Of a stretch of DNA of 64,000 nt, positions 53,939-62,413 are shown one piece after another (position 1 is the first letter of the stretch; each line of letters begins with the position of its first letter). Source of the stretch: an uncultured Coriobacteriales bacterium (GTDB taxonomy: Bacteria; Actinomycetota; Coriobacteriia; Coriobacteriales; Eggerthellaceae); NCBI GenBank assembly GCA_946892075.1, contig CAMPNZ010000001.1:4339-68338 (forward strand), given 5' to 3'. A model generated the notes under the pieces. That model made no database searches. It saw only the letters and a list, made by a program, of their open reading frames with translations, and had not been told where the DNA came from. A program made the translations under genes and the position numbers.

Positions 53939-54595
53939 GTGATTGCGAAACCATTCAAAGACGTCGCTGGCGTACTAAAGGCGCATGCGCGTGGCATAGT
54001 GGGAGCATTTGTGTGCATTTGCGCAGGTGGATGCCTTATAGCGTACGCGTGTTCAAACGCATGGCCTTGGCGCTTTATGCAAGAGCCTGAAGCAAACTCA
54101 TCGAACGCATTGGCACTTGTTTCTGAACGTACGCAAGCATCAATGCAGGCGTATCAGGCATACACGTCCACGAAAGAAGCTTGTGAACAGGCACTTTATA
54201 AGGCAATTTCACTGCCACCAAGCGCGTATGGATATCTGTGCTACAACCGCGTTATTTCCTTCAGTATGCCCTGTTCAGCTGAGAAAGCGCAACAGCAGTT
54301 GCGCGCGTGTGTTGCGCATGCGGCTGGCGAAATAAACGAGCTTGCGCTTGACGGCGCTGCGTCAAATGTGTTGATTGCTCGTGTTCCTGTTTTGCGTGAA
54401 GATGCGCCGCCAGGCACAAGATCGCAGCAAAAACGCGCGGGTATAACGCAGCAGCAATCGGGTTCGAGCGTGCAGCGCAATCAAGACAACATAAGCGCAG
54501 GTAAGCATTTGGTTTTAACAATGTCGTTTACAACAAACGGCGATCATTGTGTTGTTGTAATACAAAGTCGTACGTCAGGAGGAAAGCATGGTTAA
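53939..54595 (+). CDS. Hypothetical membrane-anchored pilus-locus protein
   Basis: I do not recognise this 218-residue protein. It has an N-terminal helix (GIVGAFVCICAGGCLIAYAC) and an exported domain with several Cys residues. GTG 53939 has AAAAGGAGAG upstream, the best ribosome site in this part. It overlaps the following DUF192 gene by eight bases, so both are expected to be made together. Confidence 0.7.
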   Translation: MIAKPFKDVAGVLKAHARGIVGAFVCICAGGCLIAYACSNAWPWRFMQEPEANSSNALALVSERTQASMQAYQAYTSTKEACEQALYKAISLPPSAYGYLCYNRVISFSMPCSAEKAQQQLRACVAHAAGEINELALDGAASNVLIARVPVLREDAPPGTRSQQKRAGITQQQSGSSVQRNQDNISAGKHLVLTMSFTTNGDHCVVVIQSRTSGGKHG

Positions 54596-55040
54596 TACAG
54601 CTTTACGAGAAGCGCATGTGCGCTGGTCATTGTTAACATTATGCTTCGGGAAAGCACACAAACGCGCATGCGCATTGCGCGCTCAGCAACGAAGCGTATT
54701 GATGCGCTACGGCACGGTCCACGAAACAAAATCGCTTGTGATTGCTTCATCGTTTAGAAGTCGTTTACGCGGACTGTTAGCTACACAGCCGCATCGCAAC
54801 ATCGTGATGCTTCTTCCGTGTAAGGCGGTTCACACGCTTGGTATGAAGCACGCTATCGACATTGCGTTTGTGTCTGATACCGGCAAGGTGCTCAAAAGCA
54901 GGAGAGGTGTTTTACCTGGTGAAATATCTCTTTCTGCCAAGCACAGCGCCTATGTGCTCGAGCAGTTTTTCGATCCATCATCGTGGTGGTTTAGCGAAAA
55001 CGACTACGTAATAGTTAGCAGCGCGTATGCAGATACATAG
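54588..55040 (+). CDS. DUF192-family protein in the pilus locus
   Basis: This 150-residue protein carries a DUF192 domain (SFRSRLRGLLATQPH, LLPCKAVHTLGMKHAIDIAFVSDTGKVLKS, LEQFF). DUF192 proteins are small beta-barrels of unknown function, usually exported. Here no clear signal peptide is seen, and a basic N-terminal extension of 40 residues precedes the domain. Its overlap with the upstream gene ties it to the pilus operon. Confidence 0.88.
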   Translation: MVNTALREAHVRWSLLTLCFGKAHKRACALRAQQRSVLMRYGTVHETKSLVIASSFRSRLRGLLATQPHRNIVMLLPCKAVHTLGMKHAIDIAFVSDTGKVLKSRRGVLPGEISLSAKHSAYVLEQFFDPSSWWFSENDYVIVSSAYADT

Positions 55041-55090
55041 TGCGCTTGTTTCTTCATATACGCAGTTGAACGTGTAAGAAAGGAATAGAT

Positions 55091-55279
55091 ATGACTAAGG
55101 CTTTACGTGTTGATGAACGCAAGAAGAAATGCCCAGTTTGCGGGGCTGTTACCTTTGAAAATGCGCGCTTGTGCTATGGGTGTATGCACAGGTTTATCGA
55201 CGATACCTATGCGGATGTGTGTTCGGCACAACAGCCCCGTCACCTGCGCAAATCTGTTGCCAACTACGCAGCTTTGTGA
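55091..55279 (+). CDS. Small zinc-ribbon protein
   Basis: This 62-residue protein has a CPVCG...CYGC treble-clef/zinc-ribbon pattern (residues about 14-31). AGGAATAGAT precedes the ATG. It lies between the DUF192 and prepilin-peptidase genes in the same direction. Its role is unknown. Confidence 0.75.
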   Translation: MTKALRVDERKKKCPVCGAVTFENARLCYGCMHRFIDDTYADVCSAQQPRHLRKSVANYAAL

Positions 55280-55289
55280 TGGAGGCGCG

Positions 55290-55802
55290 ATGCTTGCAAT
55301 CGGGTATGCGCTCTACGGCATCTGCTTGCTGTTGCTTGTTGTGTGTTGCGTGGTTGATGTGAAATGTTTTTGCATTCCTATGGGGGCATGCTATGGCATT
55401 GCTGTGTGCGGATCGCTTGCGTATGTGCTGCTGTATTCGTTTGATACGTACTGGTATGGCGTTGCTTATGGTGCGGCGTGTGTATGCGCGCTGCTTGCGC
55501 TGCGTTTTGTGTTACAGCTGCTGTATGCGTTGCGGCATAAAAGCTCTCTGCGCGTGGTGCAGCAGTCGTATATTCCCTTTGGAACAGGAGATATACGTCT
55601 CATTTTTGCGCTCAGTGCATCAAGTGGGATGTTTGTGCTTGTTGGATTATGTGCAATGTGTTGCGCGGGAGTGCTGTTTGCGGGTGGCTGCATCGTAAAA
55701 GCCCACGTCACAAAGCAAGCGCTGTGCACTGTGTTTCCTTTTGCGCCTTGTATAAGCGCATGGCTTCCGTGTGTGCTTTTAGCGATGTACGCGTTTCCGT
55801 AA
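55290..55802 (+). CDS. tadV: Prepilin peptidase TadV/CpaA (A24 family)
   Basis: This is a 170-residue membrane aspartyl protease that would process the Flp and Tad pseudopilins of this locus. The two catalytic aspartates are in VVDVKCFCIP (first helix end) and GTGDIRLIFAL (the GxGD motif). About five membrane helices are predicted. GGAGG precedes ATG 55290. It closes the Tad locus and faces the convergent regulator gene. Confidence 0.9.
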   Translation: MLAIGYALYGICLLLLVVCCVVDVKCFCIPMGACYGIAVCGSLAYVLLYSFDTYWYGVAYGAACVCALLALRFVLQLLYALRHKSSLRVVQQSYIPFGTGDIRLIFALSASSGMFVLVGLCAMCCAGVLFAGGCIVKAHVTKQALCTVFPFAPCISAWLPCVLLAMYAFP

Positions 55803-55812
55803 TGCAAACGCC

Positions 55813-56163
55813 CTAATGGGAGCCGTAATACATTTTCTCGAAGGTTTTATTGGCGTAGGCGGTTACCTTGCGATTTATGTCGTTCCACGTTTTTAGCAGC
55901 TGCTGTCCCTCTACGGTAAGGGTAGAGCCGTGCGCTCCATCGCGGTCGATGAGCGTCACATTCAGGCGCTGTTCGGTGTTTTTCATGATGCGCCACGCTT
56001 TGCTATATGCCATATGCATGTTCTTAGCTGCGGCGTTAAGTGAGCCATAGGTAAGAACGCCCTGGCACAGCTCCGCGACGCCTCTACCATACATTGAACC
56101 GTGGTTTTCTCCTTCAAGAGAAATAGCAATGCGCACTACCGGCTTAAGGTGTTGTTCGCTCAT
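55813..56163 (-). CDS. ModE-like winged-helix regulator without molybdate domain
   Basis: This 116-residue protein is a ModE/LysR-type winged helix (CQGVLTYGSLNAAAKNMHMAYSKAWRIMKNTEQ, in parts: GVLTYGSLNAAAKNMHMAY, then SKAWRIMKNTEQ). The ending VEGQQLLKTWNDIN is typical of stand-alone ModE-type DNA-binding domains. It lacks the C-terminal molybdate-binding MOP domains. Such proteins often accompany molybdoenzyme genes, so control of the fdh operon at 26 kb is conceivable. I start at ATG 56163 (AGGAAAC upstream). Confidence 0.85.
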   Translation of the reverse strand: MSEQHLKPVVRIAISLEGENHGSMYGRGVAELCQGVLTYGSLNAAAKNMHMAYSKAWRIMKNTEQRLNVTLIDRDGAHGSTLTVEGQQLLKTWNDINRKVTAYANKTFEKMYYGSH

Positions 56164-56455
56164 ATCATTCTCGTTTCCTGTAAGGGGGTCGTAAAAACCC
56201 AGGTACATACGTGGTAACTTCTTGTGTTAAGCGACGTTTACCTTGTCCCCTCACATGTTAGGGTAAACTATCTCTTAGGATTATTCTTAATCAAAAAGCA
56301 TAGTGAGTAAAGAGGCGAACTATTATTCATTGCCTTATTTACCGTTTTATCACGTTTCGTTATGAATGGTACTAAGCCAAGCTTTGAACAGGAACAACAC
56401 TCGCGCGAGCCGTGCGAAAATATGAAGTTTTATGCGTTTTGTATTATTCACGTGG
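56164..56455. other. AT-rich spacer between the regulator and thrC
   Basis: Nothing is recognised: no gene and no clear terminator for thrC. Promoter-like AT-rich words occur around 56260-56330. Confidence 0.4.
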
Positions 56456-58153
56456 CTATTTTCCACACGCAAGTTCGTGCTGGAACTGCTCAAGCGCTGC
56501 CTGAATATCGTCGGTGTTGCTCTCAACCTGAACAGCACTATGCGCTGTTGCAAGACGATTTTTTGAAAGCGCAGGCGGAATGCGCAACCCGAACTTCTTT
56601 GCAAGCAGATCGTTCAGCTGAAAACTGCTGCATTGCGCAATGGCGCTGGGAAGTTCCTGGTCATGTGCTATATTGTGCAAAGCTTTATACATGCTGGCAG
56701 AAAATTTCGCCCACGATGCTGTGGACACAATAAGCATCGGCGTGCTGCTGTCGCCCAGGCGCTGCGCAACTTCAAACGCAACGGCGCTGTGCGGATCCAT
56801 CGCGTAGTGATACATTTCAAAAACGCGCTTCATCGTGCGCAAACAGTCGTCGTTGTTTACCCAGTCGCCCGCAAACGTGTCGCGCAAAGCGTCAAACGTT
56901 GTGCGATCAACCTTGAACGCACGCTTCGTTTTCAGCGCGTCCATCCACTCCCGCACCAGCTTGCTGTTGCGATGCGTAAGCTCAAACAGCGCACGTTCCA
57001 AATTTGACGACACTAAAATGTCCATGGACGGCGAAGGCGTGCTTACCAACTGGCGATTTTCAAGCGTATACGAGCCACTTGCCATAAACTGTGCCAGCAC
57101 GTTGTTTTCGTTGCTTGCGCATATCAGCAAACGAATGGGAACACCTATCTGTTTGGCGTAATAACCTGCAAGAATGTCCCCAAAATTTCCCGTTGGAACG
57201 CATACATCGAAGCAGCCGTGATCACGCAACGCGCCCCGCGCGCGAAGCTGATGGTACGCCGACACATAGTACACAATTTGCGGCAGCAAACGCCCCCAGT
57301 TAATGGAATTTGCACTTGAAAGAAATGTGTTATAGCGGCTCTGAAGTGCGCTATTCCATTCCTGATTGCCAAAAAGCTCCTTCACGGCACGCTGGCAATC
57401 GTCAAAATCGCCCTTGACGGCAAAAATACGCGCCTGGTTGCTTGCGTGCGCTTGCATTTGCGCGTGTTGCATTTCGCTTACGTGCTGATGAGGATACAAA
57501 ACCGCCATCGACGTGTTGCGCGCATGCGAGAATCCGCACAGTGCAGCGCTTCCGGTGTCGCCTGATGTTGCAACAAGGATAAGGCGTTTTGCTCCTGCTT
57601 GTGCTGCTAATCGGGAACGTGTCTGCGCGTTTGCCGCGCTGCCACCCGCGCCACCTGCATTGCCAGCTTCCGCGTTGCTAGCTGTAACCCATGCGCCACC
57701 AGCTTCAGTACCTGATCCGTTTCCTGCACTACCTGTTCCTGTGCAGCCATCAGCGCCGTTCGCTTTGATGCCTTCATCAAAAAACAGCGGCAGCGCTTGT
57801 AGGGCAATATCCTTAAACGCGCTGGTTGGCCCATGCCACAGCTCAAGGACGTGCGTGTGCTCGTCAAGCGTGTGAACAGGCGCGATGCGTTCGTCATCAA
57901 ATTGCTCACCGTACGCTTGCGCACACAAAGCGTCAATTGCCTCATCAGCAATATTCGGCTGAAACGCCTTAAAAACCTGCGCTGCAACTGCATGATAGGG
58001 AAGCGTTTGCATCGCATTCAAATTTTCAAGCGAAAAATGGGGAAGGCGCTCGGGAACAAACAGCCCGCCATCAGGCGCAAGTCCTGTCAAGACGGCGTCG
58101 GTAAACGAGTAGGAACGCGAGGACAATCCGCGTGTATCTGTGTATTGAATCAT
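56456..58153 (-). CDS. thrC: Threonine synthase with low-complexity insert
   Basis: ThrC converts O-phosphohomoserine to threonine with PLP. The N-terminus is typical (YTDTRGLSSRSYSFTDAVLTGLAPDGGLF), the PLP lysine is in GPTSAFKDIALQ, and the phosphate-binding and active-site segments VATSGDTGSAALCGF, SSANSINWGRLLPQ and VPTGNFGDILAGYYAKQ are intact. At 565 residues it is about 70 longer than the family. A ~50-residue insert (about 133-182; GADGCTGTGSAGNGSGTEAG and more) lies just after ALPLFFDEGIKA. ATG 58153 has GAGGTG upstream. Confidence 0.95.
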   Translation of the reverse strand: MIQYTDTRGLSSRSYSFTDAVLTGLAPDGGLFVPERLPHFSLENLNAMQTLPYHAVAAQVFKAFQPNIADEAIDALCAQAYGEQFDDERIAPVHTLDEHTHVLELWHGPTSAFKDIALQALPLFFDEGIKANGADGCTGTGSAGNGSGTEAGGAWVTASNAEAGNAGGAGGSAANAQTRSRLAAQAGAKRLILVATSGDTGSAALCGFSHARNTSMAVLYPHQHVSEMQHAQMQAHASNQARIFAVKGDFDDCQRAVKELFGNQEWNSALQSRYNTFLSSANSINWGRLLPQIVYYVSAYHQLRARGALRDHGCFDVCVPTGNFGDILAGYYAKQIGVPIRLLICASNENNVLAQFMASGSYTLENRQLVSTPSPSMDILVSSNLERALFELTHRNSKLVREWMDALKTKRAFKVDRTTFDALRDTFAGDWVNNDDCLRTMKRVFEMYHYAMDPHSAVAFEVAQRLGDSSTPMLIVSTASWAKFSASMYKALHNIAHDQELPSAIAQCSSFQLNDLLAKKFGLRIPPALSKNRLATAHSAVQVESNTDDIQAALEQFQHELACGK

Positions 58154-58742
58154 GAAGCACCTCAAACGTGGTTGTGGGCGGTTGCGCGGGCGCGTGAGCA
58201 CAGTGCGAACAGGGCGTTTGCGCGCTGTTACGTGCGCCGCGGAGTTGCCGAGTATTGCTCATGTACTGCTGGTACGCGTGTTGCGCGCTTTGCATTTCGC
58301 TTACGCGCTGATGAGGGTACAGAACCACCATCGACGTGTTGTGTGCGTGCACCGTGGCATTAACGCGTGTTGCTCCTGCGCTGGTACGCGCGTCGTGGAG
58401 TTGACGCGTGTTGCGCGCGTGTGGTGCAATAATACACTGTTTTGGCGCTGCTGCCCATCTGGGCGGCAATATTTTTCGGTGCGCTGCGGTAGTGCGCCTT
58501 AAACTGAGCCTTTGAATTGCGGAAATGATAGGAAGCGTTGCCGTAGCACCCTCACCGCTTAACTGCACGCATCAAGCACGCGGCACCGCAGCTACGGATG
58601 CCGCCGTCGCAAACCTAGCCAATGCCATTTACCGTCGCATTCCGCACCCGTTCCCACACCCGTTCCTGCGACCGCACCTGCGCAGCCTCATGTTCCCGTG
58701 CGCGCTCGCGTTCCCGAGCACTCCTATTGCTGCACCGATGCG
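58154..58742. other. Spacer upstream of thrC containing a duplicated thrC fragment
   Basis: There is no intact gene. The segment 58291-58350 matches thrC 57468-57527 at 53 of 60 positions. Around it are repeated GGTACGCGTGTTGCGCGC-like words. The right end (58560-58740) is GC-rich low-complexity DNA with CCGTTCCCACACC words. Confidence 0.75.
58291..58350 (-). pseudogene. Duplicated 60-bp fragment of thrC
   Basis: On the minus strand it would encode AHNTSMVVLYPHQRVSEMQ, compared with ARNTSMAVLYPHQHVSEMQ in thrC. All seven differences are transitions. Confidence 0.85.
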
Positions 58743-60200
58743 CTACAAGTGCTCCATGCGAAGCACGTCATCGCAGCAACACTCAATAAATTCGCTGTCG
58801 TGCGTGACGGTAATAATCGTTCGTCCTTGGCCTTTGAGCTGGTTCAACACGCGCGCTACCATCTGCATGTGCAGCACATCCAAGCCGCTTGTTGGCTCGT
58901 CAAGCAGCAGAATGGGCGCCTGCGAGGCACTCGCGCACGCCAGCGCCAGCCGTTGTTTTTGCCCGCCGGAAAGCGACATGGGGTGCCTGTCGCACAATTC
59001 GTCCAGGTGAACCGCGGCAAGCGCGCGTTTCGCAGCGGCTTCGTCTGCGTGCGGCTGACTGATGAGCACTTCGTCAAGCACCGATTCCGTAAAAAGTTGA
59101 TGATTCACATCTTGCATGACCATAAATATCGTGCCATCTGGCCTTTTGCACGTATGCGCCACACCGTCTACAACCACAAGGCCCCTGTTTTTTCGTATGC
59201 CGCAAACGGCTTCCAAAAAGGTGGTTTTGCCAGCACCATTGCCGCCAACGATGGCGGTTACGTGGGCTTTTTTGATTTTCATGCTGTTGATAGCGAACAG
59301 CGTATGGTTTTTGTGGTACGCGTAGCTAAGGTTTTTCAGGAAGATGAAATTGGTGCCGCTCTCCGTGCTGCTCGCTGTGCCGCTTTCAGCGCCATCCGCA
59401 TTCGCACCCGCGTCCGAACTCGCGCCCGACCTGGCCAAACTCAGCGGCGACACCTGCGCAAGCGAGCGCAAGCCGCAGCGTTTCGCGTCTTCGTTCGTAA
59501 AACGCTCTATGGCGCCTTTCACAATTTCCCGCACCACCGCGCCCCGTTCCAAAATAAGCGCTCTATCAGCCAAATCCCACACGTAATTGATGCGATGCTC
59601 GGCAATCACAATGGTTTTCCTGGCCCGCTTCCAAAACGCAATCAGCGCGCGCAGCCGCTCCGTTGCTTCATAATCCAAGTTCGCCGACGGCTCGTCAAGC
59701 AGGATTATTTCGGGCGCCATCACATCAACCGACGCGCACGCAATTTGCTGCTTTTCGCCGCCCGACAGCTTGAACATGCTGCGATCCATCAGCGCTTCAA
59801 TGTGAAAATTGCGGACCGTCGTACAAACGCGCTGCAAAATTTCTTCCTTATGAACACCAAGATTTTCCAGCCCAAACGCCAGCTCACTGGTGGTATCGAC
59901 GTTGAAAAACTGCGCCCGCGGATTTTGAAACACGCTTCCGACAACGCCCGCTTTCTCCTCAATTCTGACGCCGAGCGCATCCTTGCCCTGCACCAGCACG
60001 CTGCCTTCGATGCGCGCGCGGTAAAATTCCGGAATTAAGCCATTCAAAAGGCGAAGCACGGTTGACTTTCCGCTTCCCGAAGCTCCTGTTAAAAGCACAC
60101 ATTCGCCGGCGTTCACGCGCAGCGACACGCCCCGCAGGCTTTCTACGTTCGGCGTTGCGTCATACGCCACGCTCACCGTGCGAAATTCAACCAAGCACAT
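58743..60200 (-). CDS. ECF transporter fused double ATPase (EcfA-EcfA')
   Basis: This 485-residue protein has two ABC ATPase domains that energise uptake through an ECF module. The first domain has Walker A GASGSGKST, signature KLSGGEKQQIA and Walker B IILLDEPSANLD. The second has GGNGAGKTT, SLSGGQKQRLALA and ILLLDEPTSGLD. The linker (~30 residues, SGASSDAGANADGAESGTAS) is low-complexity. The start ATG 60200 (MCLVEFRTVSVAYD) gives a normal EcfA N-terminus; its start region duplicates the end of the T-component gene (26-bp repeat). Confidence 0.93.
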   Translation of the reverse strand: MCLVEFRTVSVAYDATPNVESLRGVSLRVNAGECVLLTGASGSGKSTVLRLLNGLIPEFYRARIEGSVLVQGKDALGVRIEEKAGVVGSVFQNPRAQFFNVDTTSELAFGLENLGVHKEEILQRVCTTVRNFHIEALMDRSMFKLSGGEKQQIACASVDVMAPEIILLDEPSANLDYEATERLRALIAFWKRARKTIVIAEHRINYVWDLADRALILERGAVVREIVKGAIERFTNEDAKRCGLRSLAQVSPLSLARSGASSDAGANADGAESGTASSTESGTNFIFLKNLSYAYHKNHTLFAINSMKIKKAHVTAIVGGNGAGKTTFLEAVCGIRKNRGLVVVDGVAHTCKRPDGTIFMVMQDVNHQLFTESVLDEVLISQPHADEAAAKRALAAVHLDELCDRHPMSLSGGQKQRLALACASASQAPILLLDEPTSGLDVLHMQMVARVLNQLKGQGRTIITVTHDSEFIECCCDDVLRMEHL

Positions 60201-60387
60201 AGCACCACACCCGCAGTCGCGCCGCACCAGCTTGCACGTGCTTTGGCGCTGCCTTTTGCATTTGAACGTATGTTCCTGCTGGTACCTGCGTTTCGGGAAC
60301 CATCGCGCTCCTTTCCACAGATACGACACTTTCCACGGTCGCAGCATTTTTCACAGCCGCGTCAACCAAGCACATAGCACCACACCC
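60187..60387. repeat. 26-bp perfect direct repeat flanking a ~150-bp insertion at the ECF junction
   Basis: TCAACCAAGCACATAGCACC plus ACACCC occurs at 60187-60212 and 60362-60387. The first copy contains the start of the ATPase gene, the second the end of the T gene. A sequence of 149 bp lies between the copies. Confidence 0.95.
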
Positions 60388-61111
60388 CATACATCGCCGC
60401 AGCCAGCGTCAGCAAAAACACAGCGCAATCGGCCCACCCGAACCCAATGCGGCAGATGTTCGTGCGTGTTTTGCACCGCCCCAGCCCGCGCGTGAGCGCC
60501 GCCGCCGACAGCTCCTCGCCAATTTTCGCAACGCAGGTAATCAGCGGCACAATGCGATACTCCAGCATCTTCGCAAGCTGGCCATTCCGAAGGCCAATAC
60601 CGCGCATTTTCATGGCCGCGCGAATTGCCGCGTTTTCTTCGCGAATGGTGGGGAACAGCCGAAACATCACGCACATTGGAATGGTAAGCGCGTCGGGCAT
60701 GCGCAGGCGGCTCATCGCGGCTTTGAACTGGCTTACCGTTGTGGTATTGATGACGTACGAGCTCATCATATACGCAGGTAGAAAGCGATTTACAACCACA
60801 ATCATGAACAGAAGCGCATTTGCCACCAGGCCTTTCGCGCTGGGGAACACGCAGCACTCGCACGCGTGCATGATGCCCACCAGCACCGCACCAACTATGC
60901 AGGGCGCGTATCGTTTTGCGGAACAGAGCAGCACAAACGGAAGAATTGCAAACGCCGCGCGAAACCAAAACAGCGCGCTGCCGCCCGCGCTCGACAGCAC
61001 AAGAATTGCTTCCACGAACACGAGGAACAGCTTTGTTCGTGGGTCAAGCAGGCTTTTTGTGACGCGTGGCGTCCATGAAGCTGCGGCTATGTGGCGTGGT
61101 GCGGTGTTCAT
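60362..61111 (-). CDS. ecfT: ECF transporter T component (EcfT)
   Basis: This 249-residue membrane protein of the EcfT/CbiQ family couples the ATPases to the S component. Several membrane helices, the DPRTKLFLVF start and the coupling-helix motifs (AAMKMRGIG and ALTRGLGR; family pattern AxRxRG) are present. The ATG at 61111 has AGGTAGAAG upstream. Its last residues, GVWCYVLG, are encoded by the sequence duplicated at the ATPase start. Confidence 0.92.
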   Translation of the reverse strand: MNTAPRHIAAASWTPRVTKSLLDPRTKLFLVFVEAILVLSSAGGSALFWFRAAFAILPFVLLCSAKRYAPCIVGAVLVGIMHACECCVFPSAKGLVANALLFMIVVVNRFLPAYMMSSYVINTTTVSQFKAAMSRLRMPDALTIPMCVMFRLFPTIREENAAIRAAMKMRGIGLRNGQLAKMLEYRIVPLITCVAKIGEELSAAALTRGLGRCKTRTNICRIGFGWADCAVFLLTLAAAMYGVWCYVLG

Positions 61112-61188
61112 GGTGCTTCTACCTTGTGGTGTGAAGTGGCGTTTGCGCTGGTGGCGGGGCGCTAATGCCGCTCGTTCACCTACGTTGC

Positions 61189-61818
61189 CTACGCGATGCC
61201 AGCGCGCTCAAAATGTTTCTTCAGCAGCGCTTTCCCGATAAAGCCGCCAATAATTCCGCAGATGAACGTAGCAATCAGCAGCACGAAAAACAGCCAGGTT
61301 GGCGTAAGGCTTGCCACCGCATCGATGTAATCTTGCCCGAAATTTGTGCGCGTTGCAAAGTACTGCGCCCGCTGGAAGAATAGCGGCAGGTAGTTCCCGC
61401 AACACCACAGCGAAAACACGCCCGTCGTTACGATGGCCGCGCGCATACTGGCGTAATTTCCGCTTCGATACACAAGCTCTGCGACGATGCCCGTAACGGC
61501 CGCAACAAGAATGGGCATCCACGTCATGCCTGTTAGGAACATCAAAATGCCCATAATAATGCTCATGATGAAAATCATGCCGGGCTTTTTGACTTTCGTC
61601 AGGAACAGCATAAACGGAATGCCGCCGATTACGCCAACCATACACGACAGCAAAACAAGAAGCACGGGGATAAGTCCTGTCATGGCAAGTATCATCACAA
61701 TAACGAAGTAGATGGCGGTGTAGATGCCGACGTTGATAAGGTCGCGTCCGTTGAGTTTACCGCCCGTTCTCGCATCCGTTCCCTTCGCACGTGAATTGCC
61801 TGATTGCTGCACACTCAT
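61189..61818 (-). CDS. MptD-type ECF transporter S component
   Basis: This 209-residue integral membrane protein of the MptD (TIGR02185) family acts as substrate-binding S component (DLINVGIYTAIYFVIVMIL, GGIPFMLFLTKVKKPG, GMTWMPI). About six helices are predicted. A related S component in streptococci is, as I recall, linked to heme uptake; with feoAAB next door and a DtxR-like palindrome upstream, iron or heme is a plausible substrate, but this is inference. AGAGAGGATTG precedes the ATG at 61818. Confidence 0.88.
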   Translation of the reverse strand: MSVQQSGNSRAKGTDARTGGKLNGRDLINVGIYTAIYFVIVMILAMTGLIPVLLVLLSCMVGVIGGIPFMLFLTKVKKPGMIFIMSIIMGILMFLTGMTWMPILVAAVTGIVAELVYRSGNYASMRAAIVTTGVFSLWCCGNYLPLFFQRAQYFATRTNFGQDYIDAVASLTPTWLFFVLLIATFICGIIGGFIGKALLKKHFERAGIA

Positions 61819-62161
61819 ACAAGGTCAATCCTCTCTAAAATTCAATCAGTTAGCTTTAACTAACTCACATCATAACACCACATAATGCATTTACATATTA
61901 TATTGAGATGTTTATAAGGTTTACGGCTTCGTTTTCAAAATCAACGGTAATAGTAAGGGTAATAGTAAGGGTAATAGTAACGGCATCTACAAATAATTCA
62001 CAATTTTCTTTTGCATTGTTAGCTGGCATTTTAGAACTAAAATCAACAAACGTTTAATTGTTACCTCAATTTAATTTATTTTTTTCTCATAAGTGTTTAC
62101 TATATGTGTTGACGTTTGGGCGTCATTAAGGCGAGAGTTGAGTAGAAGGGGTTTGGGAATC
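61819..62161. promoter_or_regulatory. Divergent control region between the ECF and feo operons
   Basis: It is AT-rich with two palindromes: AGTTAG-CTTTAA-CTAACT (61848-61865), just upstream of the S-component gene, and ATTTTAG-AA-CTAAAAT (62028-62043). Both share TTAG/CTAA half-sites of the kind bound by DtxR/IdeR-type iron regulators. A 12-bp unit GGTAATAGTAAG is repeated three times (61946-61981). TATAAT-like words for the minus-strand promoter lie around 61898-61912. Confidence 0.55.
61946..61981. repeat. 12-bp tandem triplet repeat
   Basis: GGTAATAGTAAG occurs at 61946 and 61958, with a last copy ending in C at 61970. Confidence 0.92.
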
Positions 62162-62413
62162 TTGAGCACCAATGCCACAAATGTAAAACCACTAACATTT
62201 GCTTCGTTAGGTGAGTGTGTTGAGGTGCGTTCGATTAAATCGACAAAGCCAGAGTTGTTGCATTTTCTTGAGAATTTGGGATTTGTGGAAGGATCTCACG
62301 TTCGTGTAGCAGCTGACAATCAGGGAAACCTTATCGTCGAGATTAAAGGTTCGCGTGTTGCGCTTGACAAATCGATTGCGGCACGTATCTCTGTTGTGAG
62401 CGTAACCGAGTAA
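62162..62413 (+). CDS. feoA: FeoA-type SH3 domain protein (first)
   Basis: This ~83-residue FeoA protein accompanies the FeoB ferrous-iron transporter. The family pattern is clear: PLTFASLGECVEVRSI, LLHFLENLGFVEGSHVRVAADNQGNLIVEIKGSRVALDKSIAARI. I favour TTG 62162 with AGAAGGGG upstream; TTG 62153 is also possible, and the longer frame has no family match. It is followed by 707 bp of spacer before the second feoA, an unusual gap within a feo operon. Confidence 0.87.
   Translation: MSTNATNVKPLTFASLGECVEVRSIKSTKPELLHFLENLGFVEGSHVRVAADNQGNLIVEIKGSRVALDKSIAARISVVSVTE

Noticed and set aside
58698..60038. 446-codon plus-strand frame opposite the ECF ATPase
   Set aside because: The minus strand encodes a clear double ABC ATPase; the plus frame has no recognisable family features and is a composition shadow.
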